Assembly: GCA_028752905.1 (NCBI GenBank)
Contig: JAQNBH010000009.1
Coordinates: forward strand, 27,991,312 to 28,055,311
Source of the DNA: Cladorhizidae sp. MBARI D1340-BT2
Lineage: Eukaryota > Porifera > Demospongiae > Poecilosclerida > Cladorhizidae
DNA: 64,000 bases
Direction of reading: 5' to 3'
Under the pieces are notes generated by a model. The model had not been told where the DNA came from. It ran no database searches and saw nothing but the letters and a program-made list of their open reading frames with translations. The position numbers and the translations under genes were made by a program. This document shows positions 11,761 through 23,290 of this stretch, piece by piece (the first letter of the stretch is position 1; every line of letters begins with the position of its first letter).

Positions 11761-12329
11761 TTGGGTTAGCTGGCTAGTTGTCCACCACGTGAGTTTCCTG
11801 ACCGGATGTGGCAGCAATGTAGGAGGGAGTGGTTTTAGCGGGTACAAAGTCTTGCGAATTTAGCGAGTTTTTTTGGCTAAATTAACAACCTGCTAAGAAA
11901 TTTTTGTACCAAATCTGTCCTCTCTCTCATGACTGGAGCGATGTTTGCAGTAACATAGAGGAACTTCCCCTCTACTGGTTCATTGTATTAATTCTTAGTA
12001 AAAACTTTGACCTCTGCACCGCCAGTGACTTTGGCAGGAATTTTCAGATCTCTTTTAACAACTTGTATTCAGTAATTCTGTATGGCACCCTTGTACCATG
12101 AAATAGGTGTACCTCGAGATTTCTCTCGGAAAATGTCCAACTACCAGATTCCACTACTGATCCTAGGCCATGACACTTTATGAGCAGCTATTATTAGGAT
12201 TGTGAAGTTGCCTAGCAGACAATATTTCATTAAGTACTGGGCTTCAGGTAGCCACTAACTACAAAGAAGAAATTAAACTTTTGTTTATCATAGAATCTAA
12301 AGCACTGGTTCAATGAGCAATAAACTTTG

Positions 12330-12807
12330 AAGTTGATTGAGGAAGGCATTGCTCAATATGTTGTGAAAAAACGAGCAGAACTGCAAGTAGCTGCTACACA
12401 CAAGGCCCTGGTGTTTTAAGAGGGCAAGTGACACAGAAGGTCAAACACGAGTTATCGTCTTTAAATTGCAAGTTTGTTCTAGTTCCCGCTAACATGACAT
12501 TGTATTCAGCCACTTCATCTAACGGTCAATAGGTCAGCCAAAAAAATCAGATACTACAATGATGCAACAACTTGAGAGTGGGAAGCAGCTTGGAGATGTT
12601 GATGCTGTGAAGAAACAACTTGAGAGTGGTAAGCAACTTGAAGATGTTGAAGTTGATTTTCGCTCAACCACGTGGCTAGTGAAGATGTATAACTTCTTCA
12701 CCACCTGTGTTAAAGGATGGAAGAAGGCAGGTGTACTTGGACTATTGGATGGCAGCACAGAAATTCCAACTGAAGACCCTTTTCAGACATTCAAATTATC
12801 TCAATGA
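12330..12807 (+). pseudogene. pogo/Tigger-like (DDE_1) transposase, C-terminal remnant
   Basis: Plus-strand frames give LIEEGIAQYVVKKRAELQVA near 12338, then GQVTQKVKHELSSLN and KFVLVPANMT near 12430-12505. The last is the family block that precedes the final catalytic acid (VPANxTDxxQPLD). After frameshifts the frame from 12559 runs QLESGKQLEDVEVDFR, WLVKMYNF, GWKKAGVLGLLDG and EDPF, ending at TGA 12805-12807. That order (W..KMY, GW..AG, DPF) is typical of the C-terminal part of pogo/jerky-like DDE transposases. The 14-residue segment QLESGKQL(E/G)DVDAV is duplicated in tandem. The DNA-binding half and most of the catalytic core are absent. Confidence 0.65.
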
Positions 12808-13224
12808 ACTCTATCTTGACATAATAACATTAAAGTCACCTGAATAATGAACTTCAAATTGTATTCCCTAGAAGATTCGACTATATACTCTAGCCTACAG
12901 CAGGAATAATTATTGGTATTATAATAACAACAACATACAATTCGTCAATGTTGGCATCCATGTTGGTAAAAATAAAATAATAGAGCCCCACCCTCCTTTC
13001 ACATGTACTGTAGGAGTGACTTCATCTCCGGTTATATATATGCTCATGAAATCCCATATCTATGCCGGTCTTCCTAAAATAGCACCTGCCAATAATACTA
13101 GAACCGAGGGCTTCCTCGAGCCACTGCTGTCTAGCACTTACTAGAACTGCAGAAAATTGGGGCCTGCAGGAATTGAGGTCCACAACTTTGACTGCCTGTA
13201 ACTGAAATATTTATATTTGTGCAT
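12808..13224. other. unassigned spacer
   Basis: No gene or clear repeat seen. Confidence 0.4.
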
Positions 13225-13355
13225 CAGTTTTGGTATTACAAGAGAGCACACAGAGAGAGCTATCGTTTGAGCTATATAGAAACTTCATAGAATGAGGTAT
13301 GCAGAATTTATGGAGCTCCAAAATCATAACAACAGGTTGTTGTTTTTACTTTTTA
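13225..13355. repeat. partial copy of the 36.2-kb foldback family
   Basis: Shares the ordered blocks found in the arms at 36.2 kb and 39.5 kb: a TTTGGTATTA-like start, CACACAGAGAGAGCTATC, TTTGAGCTATATA, AACTTCATA, GCAGAATTTATGGAGCT, and a T-rich end. Confidence 0.6.
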
Positions 13356-13994
13356 ACTCAACACAGGTGACAGACAATTGCCTCTGACACATGTGAGATC
13401 TTTACCTTTGTGATGAAATTTAACTGCCTAACAATTACATCATGAAATATAAATATTCTTTCAATCAGGTTTGTGTATTTAGTGCCAACATTTCAACTTA
13501 AATACTTCGGCCCTGATGGAGACAAACGTATTTCACTAGAAACATTAGCACTAAAAACAAAACAGTTGATTGAAATAGAAATATTCATGTCACCTGATAA
13601 TAATCATTTAGAAGATGTTCTTTCGCTTGTTACTTCAATATCTAAGCAATAGGTTGGACGAGAGGAAGGTAGCAGTAGAGGAGAGTACCAGGTAGGATAA
13701 GAACCTTTTGGAGATGGAGGAAAGTTAGTTGGGAATGTAGATCTTAAGTGTGCGGCAGAAAACTTGTTAAAGAGAGATACCATATTTAATTACCAGATAA
13801 TTTAGCTAGCAATATAATATACAAAATGATAAGAGCTACAGCTGGTATAATGTTCAAGTTATCAACTTTGTTATTATATAGAGTATATAGTTATTGCAAT
13901 TCTTTCACTGTTTAGCTATCAATATGTACTGACTTCATCTCACTCGCCTGGCAACTGATCTGAATCACTATCATCTACGGGTACACAGAATCAT

Positions 13995-14092
13995 AATCTA
14001 TGTATACCTGCTTCACAGCTATGTATATCTGCTTCACAGCATCATCTTCTATGTATACGTGCTTCACAGCATTATCTTCTATGTATGTGCAT
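13995..14092. repeat. short tandem repeat, about 29 bp
   Basis: Three to four copies of a unit containing CTATGTATACCTGCTTCACA. Confidence 0.7.
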
Positions 14093-14321
14093 CACTGTAT
14101 TTTCTTTGTCACTGCTCTCGCCATAAAGAAGGTGATGTTGTGGTCAAGCAGCTCCAAAGTCCCTTCTCAGTCAAACCGCTAATGTCATTTGTGTTGTTCT
14201 GTTGAGCCTTGGGATAGGCCCTCACTAAGTATATGCAAGCAATAAATGACGAGGACAACTGGAAGGAGATGGAAAAACATGATAATTGAACTTTGACCTC
14301 ACAAATGACCCTTTCCATGAG

Positions 14322-16138
14322 TTAAATTTTCTTGCAAGTGAGGTTATGTATGGTGCATTTAGTCATCGGTAAAACTGTTAAAACAGATTTCAAGAATTTT
14401 TTTTTACAGATAAATGGACAATAATTTAGTTCAGTTTCAGGGACATGACGATGACTTTTGTACTTTTTATAAGCACCTTGCATTTCTTTTCCAACTGTTA
14501 TCTCTTCTCTGTATGCTCTGTGTACTCACGTATTTTTCTGTCTGCTGAATACTAACTGAATCCATTGCAGTATGTATAATTTCTCCAAACCATTAAACGA
14601 GTAATCACATGTATACTGTTTTGCTTGACCACACACATGTTCAATGGGATTTAGTTAGCAGTGGAATTTTGGCAGAAATATTGCTCTGTACTCCCTGCTT
14701 GTGAAAAGCTCTTCCACCTTCGATTTTTTGGTTTGAAAGTCATCCATTGTCTCAAGCTTCTTGATCATGTCTGCTTTCAACATGCCAGTAGTGTTAACAT
14801 TATTTTCTTGGAGCACTTTTAGCAGGCCGTTCTGTTTACCACTTCCAGTTACGGAAAATTCAACCTGCTCCATTATCATTGACCAAGTGCTCCGAACTTA
14901 AAAACAACTCTTGCTGCCATAGGAATATCTGGGTGTGTTTCCTTAGCTTCATCATGTTCGTGTGGGGTTAGACGAAAAAGCCATTGTGTTCATCAATGAA
15001 GTCACTGATCATCAACCACGAAGAGCACCTTTGGGATGAATAGCCAACTTTCCCTCCTCTCCCCATTACCATGACTGGCCTTCATTGGAATGAAAGCTTG
15101 ATTCATCATGGTATAATAACACCAAGCATCGCAGTGCATCTGGATTGCCAATTGTTTCCTCGGTCACTCCATCTACACATAAAGGAGGTGGCAAGTGAGT
15201 TAACTCCAAGATTTCAATTTTTCGCAGATACATGCGACGATATTCTCTCCCATCATCATGCTCAAGACCGTCAAAGTATATGGCTTTCTTTAGAGATGTA
15301 GGTGAGAAATCAAGATCATACAGCTAATTTCTGGCTGTTTGTGGAGTGATGGAACGAGAAAAACCAGGTGGTAAGTGAGAATTTGGTAACATCTCTGAAT
15401 TTACCCAGGTTGCAAATTTTGCATCAGTCATAACTGGCTCACTTTTCCTTTACATAACCATGCCAATGCTTTCAATCTGCAGTGTTCATCATCCACAACA
15501 TATGGCCGAATGTGCTTGCCTTGTACGGATCCAGTAAACTCTCCCTTGCACTGGTAGAAATCTTTCATCCAGCCTCTGATTGTCTTTTCATTGAAACCAA
15601 CCACTAAACCAGCTTCAGTAGCTGTAGCAACATAAGTTAGGCCAAAACGCTTTCGAAATATATCCATTATGGTAATGGCAATCATTCTAACAGTGTCCTT
15701 TGGCTGGCAATGCATCCACTCACTATATGCCTCTTGTGCATCTTCTGAGAAAGGAAATTCGTTCTCTGGCTCAAACTCATCTTCAGATGATGGCAGTATC
15801 CGAGGGAAAGCAAACAATTCATCAAGCTCACCAAGACTGCTTGAATGTAAGTGAAACTCCTCCCTCTGCTGTTTAGCAGCTCTTGCTACAGCAGCTTTGT
15901 CAGCATGGTGGTTCCTTGGACCATTGGGACTTTTTGGGGGTCCATTCTCACTCATAGTTACCCCCCAAAACTTGCTATACTTCAGAGAAAGAAGCCCAAC
16001 TGATTCAGTCGCAGTAGTTGTCATGGAAACATGCCACGCCCACTGTTGTATTGTACTAAAATCCCATAGAGTTTCTAAATGCACCAGGTGCAGCTAAAAG
16101 TGGTATCATGAGCTGAGCATTATGGTGCAAGAAATTTT
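14322..16138 (-). mobile_element. IS630/Tc1-like DNA transposon copy (tentative ends)
   Basis: A transposase pseudogene (14412-15955) is flanked by a short inverted match: AAATTTTCTTGCA near 14323 and TGCAAGAAATTTT near 16126. These could be the terminal inverted repeats. No target-site duplication was established, so the limits are provisional. Confidence 0.45.
14412..15955 (-). pseudogene. IS630/Tc1-like (DDE_3) transposase
   Basis: Minus strand from ATG 15953-15955 (MSENGPPKSPNGPRNHHADK). The N-terminal half holds a helix-turn-helix-like block (GLVVGFNEKTIRGWMKDFYQ) and RPYVVDDEHCRLKALAWL. After a frameshift near 15430 the frame continues with FATWVNSEMLPNSHLPPGF, SPTSLKKAIYFDG and the first catalytic Asp region YHDESSFHSNEGQSW, then a TAA. 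The C-terminal half (14655-14879) has ADMIKKLETMDDFQ and IFLPKFHC, then TAA followed by LNPIEHV; the family motif is ELNPIE with the catalytic Glu. The tail resembles YKxYKSHRRV. The central segment with the second Asp is missing, an internal deletion near 14880-14960. The enzyme would have excised and inserted the element. Confidence 0.78.
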
Positions 16139-16239
16139 GGGCAAAAAGTAAGTGTTGGTAAGTTACAGTACAAGGTTCGCGTGGACATTAATGACTTCCT
16201 GCACTATACACATATTTTAATATTGAAGTTGAGTTTTTT
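16139..16239. other. short spacer between two elements
   Basis: No feature recognised. Confidence 0.4.
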
Positions 16240-18010
16240 ATTTGAACTCCAGCTACGCAGGGAGTCTAAGTCATGTTGAAATTGGTAGCAGTCGTTCACA
16301 TTCCATACCAGTTTGATGCATTGGGTGGGATGAGCAATGATGAAGATGTTGTAGAACTTAGTACAAACTTTAATGTAGTAATTAATAATAGAGATTTAAA
16401 GATACTTCCTTGGAGCAGTCCGAGAGAGACACAGTAGGTACCAGAAGACAGATATGACCTAAACCAGTTCCATATGTCTCTAGTAATTACAATGCAGGAC
16501 TACTTGAATAGAAGTTCACCATGGGGGACACTATCAAAAGCCTCGGTAGATGGTTCAACTTTTGAGTTGTGATAGTCATTACAATAAATAGTTAGTTCTC
16601 ATGAATAGCAACAGCAGTTGAAGGGTGAAACTATTTTTCTGCAATCTGGTTTAGATTGAACAAGTAGCAAAGCTGATTATCTTGTCATAGACCAGTTTCT
16701 CTATAATTTTAGAGACGAGCTATTGGTCTGTAGTTGGCGCCCAAGGGCTTATTACCTGATTTATAAATTGGAATAATGTTGTGTATGTACCAATCAGATG
16801 CAATGTACTGGTCCATGATGCTCAGGGAGAACAGAATTTGTAGACAGCCAAAGCAGTGTAGTCTTGGATGCATTCCATCAATTTCTTTACCTTGGTTTTG
16901 GTCAAGTTTTACTAAGGATATCCATACAGTTCCTCTGCAGAGATGGTAAAGGTGGCCTGGATTTCCGAGGAACTAGGCATAAGTACTGCTGTGGAAGGAT
17001 GAGTGGGCTCCTAGTGAAAACTTAATTGAAGCAGCTGTTTTGCAGACTGTCCCTTTCATAGTGAGTACAGGTAGTTCCAGAGCTATGATCGGAATGTGTA
17101 TACTATGTTTATTCTGGCTAGGCTGTTAATGCAGTTGTCTTTCATGATATTCTTTATGATTCGAACATTTGGATCTGAAGTTGTTGGATTAAGGAGAGTA
17201 ATTGCTCATATATAGTTGTAGGTGGAAGGAGTCCTCCTGTAATATTATCATATGTATATTCTGGCTGGGTTGTTAATGCAGTTGTCTTTCACAATATTCA
17301 TATGATCTTTTTACTTTGGACATTTGGAACTGAAGTTGGTGGATCATGGAGAGTAGTTGCTCATAGTTGGAGGTGGAAGGAGCCATCCTGTACTCTGTTC
17401 TGCTTGAGTGAATGCAGTTGAGAGAATACTTTATTATTGGAGAAAAATATATCGGTCGCTGGTGACGATTTTTTAATACTGACACAGTATATTGGTGATT
17501 ACTGGTTTTAGTGCTAAGCATACATATTCTGTATCATTTAGAGAAAGTAAGTGGGTGAAAACAAAAAATCTAATAGAAGTCACATTCAGGCCATCCATGT
17601 CAGCTTTAGAGAGAGAGATAAAAAAATCTTGCATGAAGAGGTTGTGTGGGAATGGCAGTAGTTATAAATAAGGTAACTTGAATTGGTCCAACTTGACCAG
17701 AAAGTGGAATAAAGGATGAGCTCAGGATGGTTTGGCAATGACAAAATCAAGGATGTTGCCAGTTTGAGTAGGGCTAGTTATAAACAGACGCAGTGTACAG
17801 TTATAGACTGAGGTCACAGAACATCGAAGAATTCATGGACGGATTGGTAAGTGAGGCTCAGTTGATATCAGTGAAGTTAAAGTGATACATTATTATTACT
17901 TTGCCCGTAGCGCAAGTTTCTTTCAGATAAGAGAACAGGCCAAGGTGATATGAATTAGGAGGTACATAGCTACTGTATTCAGTAAGATGATTAGATTTAG
18001 GTCAAAATAG
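16240..18010 (-). mobile_element. LINE (non-LTR retrotransposon), endonuclease + reverse transcriptase remnant
   Basis: Minus strand. The upstream part (17640-18010) reads as the APE-type endonuclease: YVPPNSYHLGLFSYLK, GKVIIM followed by YHFNFTDIN where the family has GDFN, then CTLRQFI and TGNILDFVIAKP. The downstream part (16240-17000) is the reverse transcriptase: SDWYIHNIIPIYKSGNK, ANYRPIA (about 16725), EAFDSVPHGELLFK (palm motif A, about 16530), WFRSYLSSG and LLQGS. The thumb-like QFQHDLDSLRSWSSN lies near 16250. Frameshifts and stops break it throughout. Endonuclease followed by RT with AFDSVPH fits the CR1/jockey-like group, but the clade was not determined. No poly-A tail or 5' end was identified. 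Confidence 0.8.
17100..17395. repeat. tandem duplication of about 150 bp inside the LINE
   Basis: 17100-17245 and 17255-17395 share TATATTCTGGCT, GTTAATGCAGTTGTCTTTCA, AACATTTGGA and GGTGGAAGGAG in the same order. The duplication lies between the endonuclease and RT parts. Confidence 0.75.
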
Positions 18011-18261
18011 TTGTAATGAATTGGTGCAAGAAGGTAATATGATGATCCTAGATCCCAATAAGACACGCACACATTTCTCTTATAATAATCAAGAGCATGT
18101 AACACTACTGAGGCTGGCGGGGCAAGTGGTGCACACTTATCTGCTAATTAAGCAGGATGTGAGAGCATGCTGGGTAATGCCGTACAGAAGTTATCTTACC
18201 GAGTTGAACTACTGGAAGATGGATAGTTTATGTAACATCTACATTCACAGGGAGAATCAAG

Positions 18262-18795
18262 CTTGGGCTGGAAAGAAGAGAAAGCTCCCAGTTACCCTGA
18301 TCATGGTCTACTTGGACCTGAAAGAACCACTCTCCTTGACTATGATGCTTTCTAACAAGCAGAATTTGAGGGTTGCAGATGCTGTGAATGATTTCGCCTC
18401 TGTCAACTTAGACCATCAGATAGTAAAGAGGAACCAAAGCCAAGATTCAGTGGTAGATCTACCAATGGCTGCCTCTGCTGTTAAATTTCGGGTGAGTTTC
18501 AAACAGCAGTTTGGAATCTGTTGCAGGATGTTGATATAGGGAAGTTTGATTATCTCCTCATCGAGAGCAGTGGAATGACAACTCCTTGGCCACTATAGCT
18601 ACCCTAGAGCAGGAATATGGGAGGATGTACCGAATCCTCCTTTATGCTGTAGTGACTGTTGTGGACACCTACGCTCTAGTAGCCAAATTTAAGAGTAGCG
18701 AAACATACCCCGCTGCAGCTGATAGCCAACTCCAATATGCTGATGTCATAGTCATAAACAAGAAAAACCACGTTTCCGAGTCACAGCCTGGCAAA
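18262..18795 (+). pseudogene. CobW/ZNG1-family metal-chaperone GTPase fragment
   Basis: Plus strand, spread over three frames: KKRKLPVTL, then a Walker A region reading GLLGPERTTLLDY (family GxxGxGKTTLL, so the P-loop Lys is Arg). Next come NKQNLRVA, VNDFASVNLDHQIVK, NGCLCC followed by TAA (18464-18484), GKFDYLLIESSG, EQEYGRMYRI, AVVTVVDTYALVAKF and QYADVIVINKK. The GCLCC string is the CxCC metal-binding motif that defines the family, and VINKK is the NKxD region. Family proteins are zinc or cobalt metallochaperones that hydrolyse GTP. The C-terminal domain is absent, and frameshifts near 18305, 18350 and 18462 plus a stop disable it. The LIESSG form looks more like bacterial-type members than eukaryotic ZNG1, which is only an impression. 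Confidence 0.75.
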
Positions 18796-19304
18796 GCATG
18801 TGACTGGGAGAGCATGAACTCTGAGGCTACTATGTCCCTCATGCGTGTTGACTGTTGCTTTCTCTCGAGCAGCTATTTCCACAAATCTGGAAGTGATAGG
18901 ATGGTATAATGAGGAATATGTGGGATGTGCTCGGTTAATATGTGTGCTATGCCCTCTGCTTTGTGACTCTGCTTCCATTGGTCTCTTGAGTGGGAATCCT
19001 CACATGTGCCAGATTAACACTAGACCTCTGTTGACTCGCATTTGCCGGCAAATTACCTACTAGTTTGATGACCTGCTGCACTACTGTGACTGACCTAGTT
19101 TATTTACAGGAGTTGTAGACATTATCTGCGATATTTGGGGACTTAGTTCTCAATCTCTCATCCCTTCATCATTAAAATCACTGGCTCTCCTGACACACAC
19201 CATACCACCATCGCCACTATGACCAACACTAGATAAGCTTGGGTTACATAGTAAACTATGTGTTGCTTTGTGGACTTCTAACTAACACACAAAGACCAAC
19301 GTGC
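18796..19304. other. unassigned region
   Basis: No recognisable motif after the GTPase fragment. Open frames here are short and overlap on both strands. Confidence 0.4.
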
Positions 19305-19460
19305 TCTCTAACTATGCACACACACACCACTACAGACACACCAAACCACACCACATACATACATATATACATACTCCACAATCACACTCACTCCCACACA
19401 CACACATTCACTCACTGACACACACACACACATATTGCCACACAATACACATATACATAC
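19305..19460. repeat. CA-rich simple sequence
   Basis: Interrupted runs of CACACA and ACATAC. Confidence 0.85.
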
Positions 19461-19669
19461 GCACAGAGAGAGACACTATAACGGCTGACCATAAGAAGCC
19501 GTCTGGCTGTGGCCTTATGTATAGCCATGGCCTTATGTATAGCCAGCCCATTATTAGCTACATATGATCTGCATCTTCACCACACACTATAGCAGAAAAA
19601 TTCTATCTCTTTGCTGTATTTTCAGCGTTGAAATGGTAAATGGCCTGCAATTTGTTTCCTGATAGAGCT

Positions 19670-19905
19670 AGCTATTATCAGATCCAAGGCCCAATCACCA
19701 GCATACCAGTCTTTTCACCGGATTCAATTCCCAATCACCAATACACAAATCTTTTCACCAGATGCAATGCCTGAGGCATCAGAAATGCCCCCTAGCCCTA
19801 GATTTAGCCTTAGTCCTGGCCTTAGTCTGTCCCAGCCCTAGCCCAAGACTTAAGCCCTTGCCAAATGCCTATCCTTAGGCCTAGCCTAGCATATCAGTCT
19901 CTTTT
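19670..19905. repeat. degenerate tandem and CCTAGC-rich sequence
   Basis: Two copies of a roughly 55-bp unit (CCCAATCACCA ... CTTTTCACC) are followed by repeated CCCTAG/CCTTAG words. Similar CCTAGCCCTAG words recur at 41130 and 55565. Confidence 0.55.
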
Positions 19906-20299
19906 TATATCTTGAAGACTAGGGACTAGTGCAATAAAGACTCACAGCAATCAATGGCCTGGTATCAATTGGTCATGAGCTTTCGTACGGTTACCAGAAG
20001 TCTACTCAAGATATGATAAATATAAATGTATAAGATACATATAATTATAATATTATACATCTTCAGGTATTTATCAAGCCTCAAGGTAGCAAGCACCAAA
20101 TATGCTCTTGTCATCCCTCTGGGGTTAGGGTAGGCACATGTAGCAAGCACTGAGGAGATAGACTGTGACAAAATCATATGTGGAGCCGACAAGAAGGAGA
20201 GCGATGGCATTCCAATTACATGCTTGGATGGAGCTGAAGTCAAGGAGTTGGAAGTTGTTAGAGCATCCAAGCATCAAAGCAGAGCGAGCAGCTGGAGAG

Positions 20300-20405
20300 C
20301 AACACAGTCAGCACATCCCGACCTAGAGGTATCTCTAACTAAGTAGTGGCAGTAAATGGAGAGAAACACAGACAGCACATCCTCACCTAGAGCTAGCTCT
20401 AACAT
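20300..20405. repeat. direct duplication, about 60 bp
   Basis: Two copies of a unit with GGAGAGCAACACAGTCAGCA and CACATCCCGACCTAGAG separated by a few bases. Confidence 0.7.
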
Positions 20406-20674
20406 GCCAACATCATTTCAAGTAATCTCAGGAAAATGAATAACATGGACGTGCATTATTTTAATTTGTAGGTGCAAATTCCATGATGCAAGCATGCATC
20501 TGCTTTTTGGGGGGGGAGAGGGGGGGAAAGGGGGCGGAAGTTTAAGCTTCCTTGATGCTGCCTACATAGTTTACAATATGTATCATATATTTGGTGTTTT
20601 TGAATAGAGCACACCATTGGATATTGGTCTGTTGCATTGTTGTGTGCATGCTCATCAGTGTAACTCCGTTAGGT

Positions 20675-20878
20675 AATATCACATATTGTAAATATATATC
20701 ACATCTTCAGGCAGGTATTGTAAATATATATCAAATCTACAGGCAGATATTGTAAATATATATATCATCTTCAGGCAGGTATTGCAGGCAGGTATTATAA
20801 ATATATATCACATCTTCAGAAGGTATTGTACACATTTTCAGGCAGGTATTGTAAATATATATCACAACTTGATGTATG
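20675..20878. repeat. minisatellite, about 32 bp
   Basis: About six copies of a unit with TATTGTAAATATATATCAC and ATCTTCAGGCAGG. It lies immediately left of the LTR element, which inserted 9 bp beyond the last copy. Confidence 0.8.
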
Positions 20879-20886
20879 GACGTGTC

Positions 20887-21273
20887 TGTTGAGGGCAGAC
20901 TCATCAACATGGACCATGGATGACCTTTAGGCATTAATACAGAGAGTACTGAGGGAACATTACTAAGTTATGTCGCACCAAACAGACTTAGATATTATAA
21001 TAATTATGTGGGCCTACCCAATTATAGTATGTGGAACTTTGCTGAGTGTATGTAAGAATGTATGTCATCCTGTTTATCTGGGAAGTCAGGGTATAAGAAC
21101 CCTGACTGACCAAGGTTCAGGAGCTTTGCCTTGTCCTGTAATTGCAACCTTGTGTCTTCATTAATAATCTAAATTCTCTGATTGCAAGATACGGGTGCTA
21201 TTTACATAAGCATAGCTCTGGTGGCAACAATTGATACCATCACTTGAGAGTTAGACTGGACTAACCCTCAACA
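20887..21273 (+). mobile_element. 5' LTR of element A
   Basis: 387 bp with perfect 9-bp inverted ends TGTTGAGGG and CCCTCAACA. It differs from the 3' LTR by scattered substitutions and small indels, so the insertion is not recent. Confidence 0.92.
21085..21106 (+). promoter_or_regulatory. candidate LTR TATA element inside a perfect hairpin
   Basis: GTCAGGGT and ACCCTGAC form perfect 8-bp arms around ATAAGA, giving a TATAAG-like box in the loop. The 3' LTR copy has lost part of the left arm. Confidence 0.45.
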
Positions 21274-21275
21274 CA

Positions 21276-21290
21276 TGGTGGCAGTGGTGC
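21276..21290 (+). promoter_or_regulatory. primer-binding site of element A
   Basis: TGGTGGCAGTGGTGC starts 2 bp after the LTR. It resembles the tRNA-Leu-type site of the other LTR elements here, with differences in its 3' half. Confidence 0.6.
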
Positions 21291-21451
21291 AGAACATAAT
21301 CACCATAACTAACATTCACTACCAACCGAAGCATAGATCCAAGCATCGTCCAAACACGTTCAAAGTCCGACAAGATCAGCGACAAGAAGACAGAACCGAC
21401 AGCAACTAGTTCATTCAACACTGAAGCGACTGCCGACTCTATGGCTCTGCT

Positions 21452-22573
21452 ATGGCAACTATGATAGCATCAATGAATCAGGAAAGGGAGGAGAGGTTGA
21501 GAACAACAATGGAGCATGCAAAGGAAGAAAAGTAGCGAAATGACCTGCTAACAAAATTGGTAGAGGAAAATGCAGCCTTCTACAAGCTCACAAGAGAGTT
21601 CCAACAAGCCAGTACTTCTGCAAGGGAAGCTGAGCAATTGAAGAGAACAGCACTGCAGGCACTTCACAAAATGGATGAACTAATCGACCCAGAAGCTTAC
21701 CTGAGAAACTTTGAACAAACCCTAACAGAGGTGGGACTTCCAGTAACAGAAAGGACCAATATATTATGGAAGCAAGTCTCCGGGAAAGTGATGGAAGCTT
21801 TTCAGGAACTGGACTTGAGCGTACATTACTAAACATTGAAGACTTTGCTGCTTGAGCATCTGGGTTGTACAGATACTAGAGCCATAAAAACTATTTGGAG
21901 AAACACACCAACAGACAACCTGTCACCTAGACACAATCTCACTCCGATTATGAAGAGCATCAACAGATTCGGAATGCGGATGGAAAGCAAAAAGGACTTC
22001 ACGATGGAGATGTTTCGAGGAACGTTGACGCTTTACTACTCACCAGAGGTATGCCATGCAGTGAGAGGTAATACTTACAAGGATACTCCGGAGGAGATCA
22101 TCGATGAGCTGGAAGCTACTTGGGAATCAAAATCCTTTCACGAAAGAAGCAAGATGCACAAGAGACAACTGGAGGGACAACACTCCGGCAGAAAGATGGC
22201 CTACAACAATCCCAGGGAACAGAAACCGACTAATGGATCAGGTGGGCACCTAACTAAGGGTAGAGATGGGGGGTCCCCCATTGAGCATGATCGGGTTGGT
22301 GGCCAAGGTTTAGCCGGTGGTCCACAGAGGTGTAGATTATTTCCTAAGGACATAGTTTGCTTTGAATGCAATGAAACATGGCATTTTAAGAGGTATTGCC
22401 CAAACAATAAGGTCAAAGCCCGGCTAGGCATGATTAGTTTTGAGTCTGAGGCTGAGGAGTTGCTCAGAACCGGGGACATAAATGGTAGACCGTGTAGGTG
22501 CCTCATTGACACTGGTGCCAACAAAACAGCAGTCCCTGCTAGGCTATTACCAACTGAATGTTTCACTGGCTAA
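21452..22573 (+). pseudogene. Gag and protease start of element A
   Basis: One frame from ATG at 21452 (MATMIASMNQEREER) runs to 22573, interrupted by TAG near 21535 and TAA near 21830. The first part is Glu/Arg-rich and coiled-coil-like. The middle (MDELIDPEAYLRNFEQ, NLTPIMKSINRFGMRM, EVCHAVRGNTYKDTPEE) fits a SCAN/capsid-type Gag. A CCHC zinc knuckle, CFECNETWHFKRYC, lies at about 22360-22401. The aspartic protease active site CLIDTGANKTAV lies at about 22500-22535 in the same frame, so Gag and protease are one polyprotein. The frame breaks just after it. Confidence 0.85.
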
Positions 22574-23290
22574 GGCAAGACTAGCTAATCAGAGGGTCGT
22601 CACATTTAAAACAGCAACCATAGACTTAAAGGTAGATGGAATAACTAAGTGGGTGAGGATACAAAGCATGTTCTGTTGGGAAAGGACCACCCCTGGGTGA
22701 GGTCTTGGATTGCTGCAAGATCCAAGCAAAGGGTGCTGGCAGACGATCCTGTAACATTACCTGTCATTACCAGGGTTCAAAGTCAGGCACTAGTGGCAGA
22801 GAAAGCCGCTAACCAGATTGAGTATAGCAAGGATGGCACTTGGACTAGGCAGCTGCCCCTAACACTACCCAAATTGCATGAAAAACCAATACCCAAACCC
22901 AGAAGGAAGATAGCCAAAACAACCTAAACTAGTTGCTTGCGATCCTGTTGACCATGAGACAGATAGCTTATTAACAGAAGTAGAGGAAGTGAGCACCGAT
23001 ACCAGTCCTCTTGGGGAGGAGGACCCTCACATCAATTCTTCTGCTGTTGATGAATTGCTGAGTGGGTACATGTACAAGGGAGATGAGGCAATAGAAGATA
23101 TATTGAGGCAGGAAACATTCAAGGATTAGAGGGAGGTCATGTGAGTGAGTTGCCACTTCTGACCCTTTCAAAAGGGAAGATGGAAGTGCTGGCTCTAACA
23201 GAACAGCAGAGGAAGGATGGGATATTAATGGAGATGAGGTTTAAGGCTGATAGGCAGTAAGATGGACACTTCTATCTGGCAGGTATAATA
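22574..23290 (+). pseudogene. protease tail and linker before integrase, element A
   Basis: In a shifted frame, RVVTFKTATIDLKVDG and then KHVLLGKDHPWVRSW continue the protease. A Pro/Lys-rich stretch ending IPKPRRKIAKTT and an acidic stretch (STDTSPLGEEDPH) follow. Near 23180 the words VLALTEQQRKDGILMEMRF resemble the segment that precedes gypsy integrase N-termini. Several stops are present. Confidence 0.6.

Noticed and set aside
18482..18531. Possible intron (gtgagt...cag) in the CobW-like fragment
   Set aside because: The segment translates in frame with the following FDYLLIESSG and fits the family without splicing; a stop and frameshift explain the break better.
19305..19460. His/Thr-rich open frame
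   Set aside because: CA-rich simple sequence.
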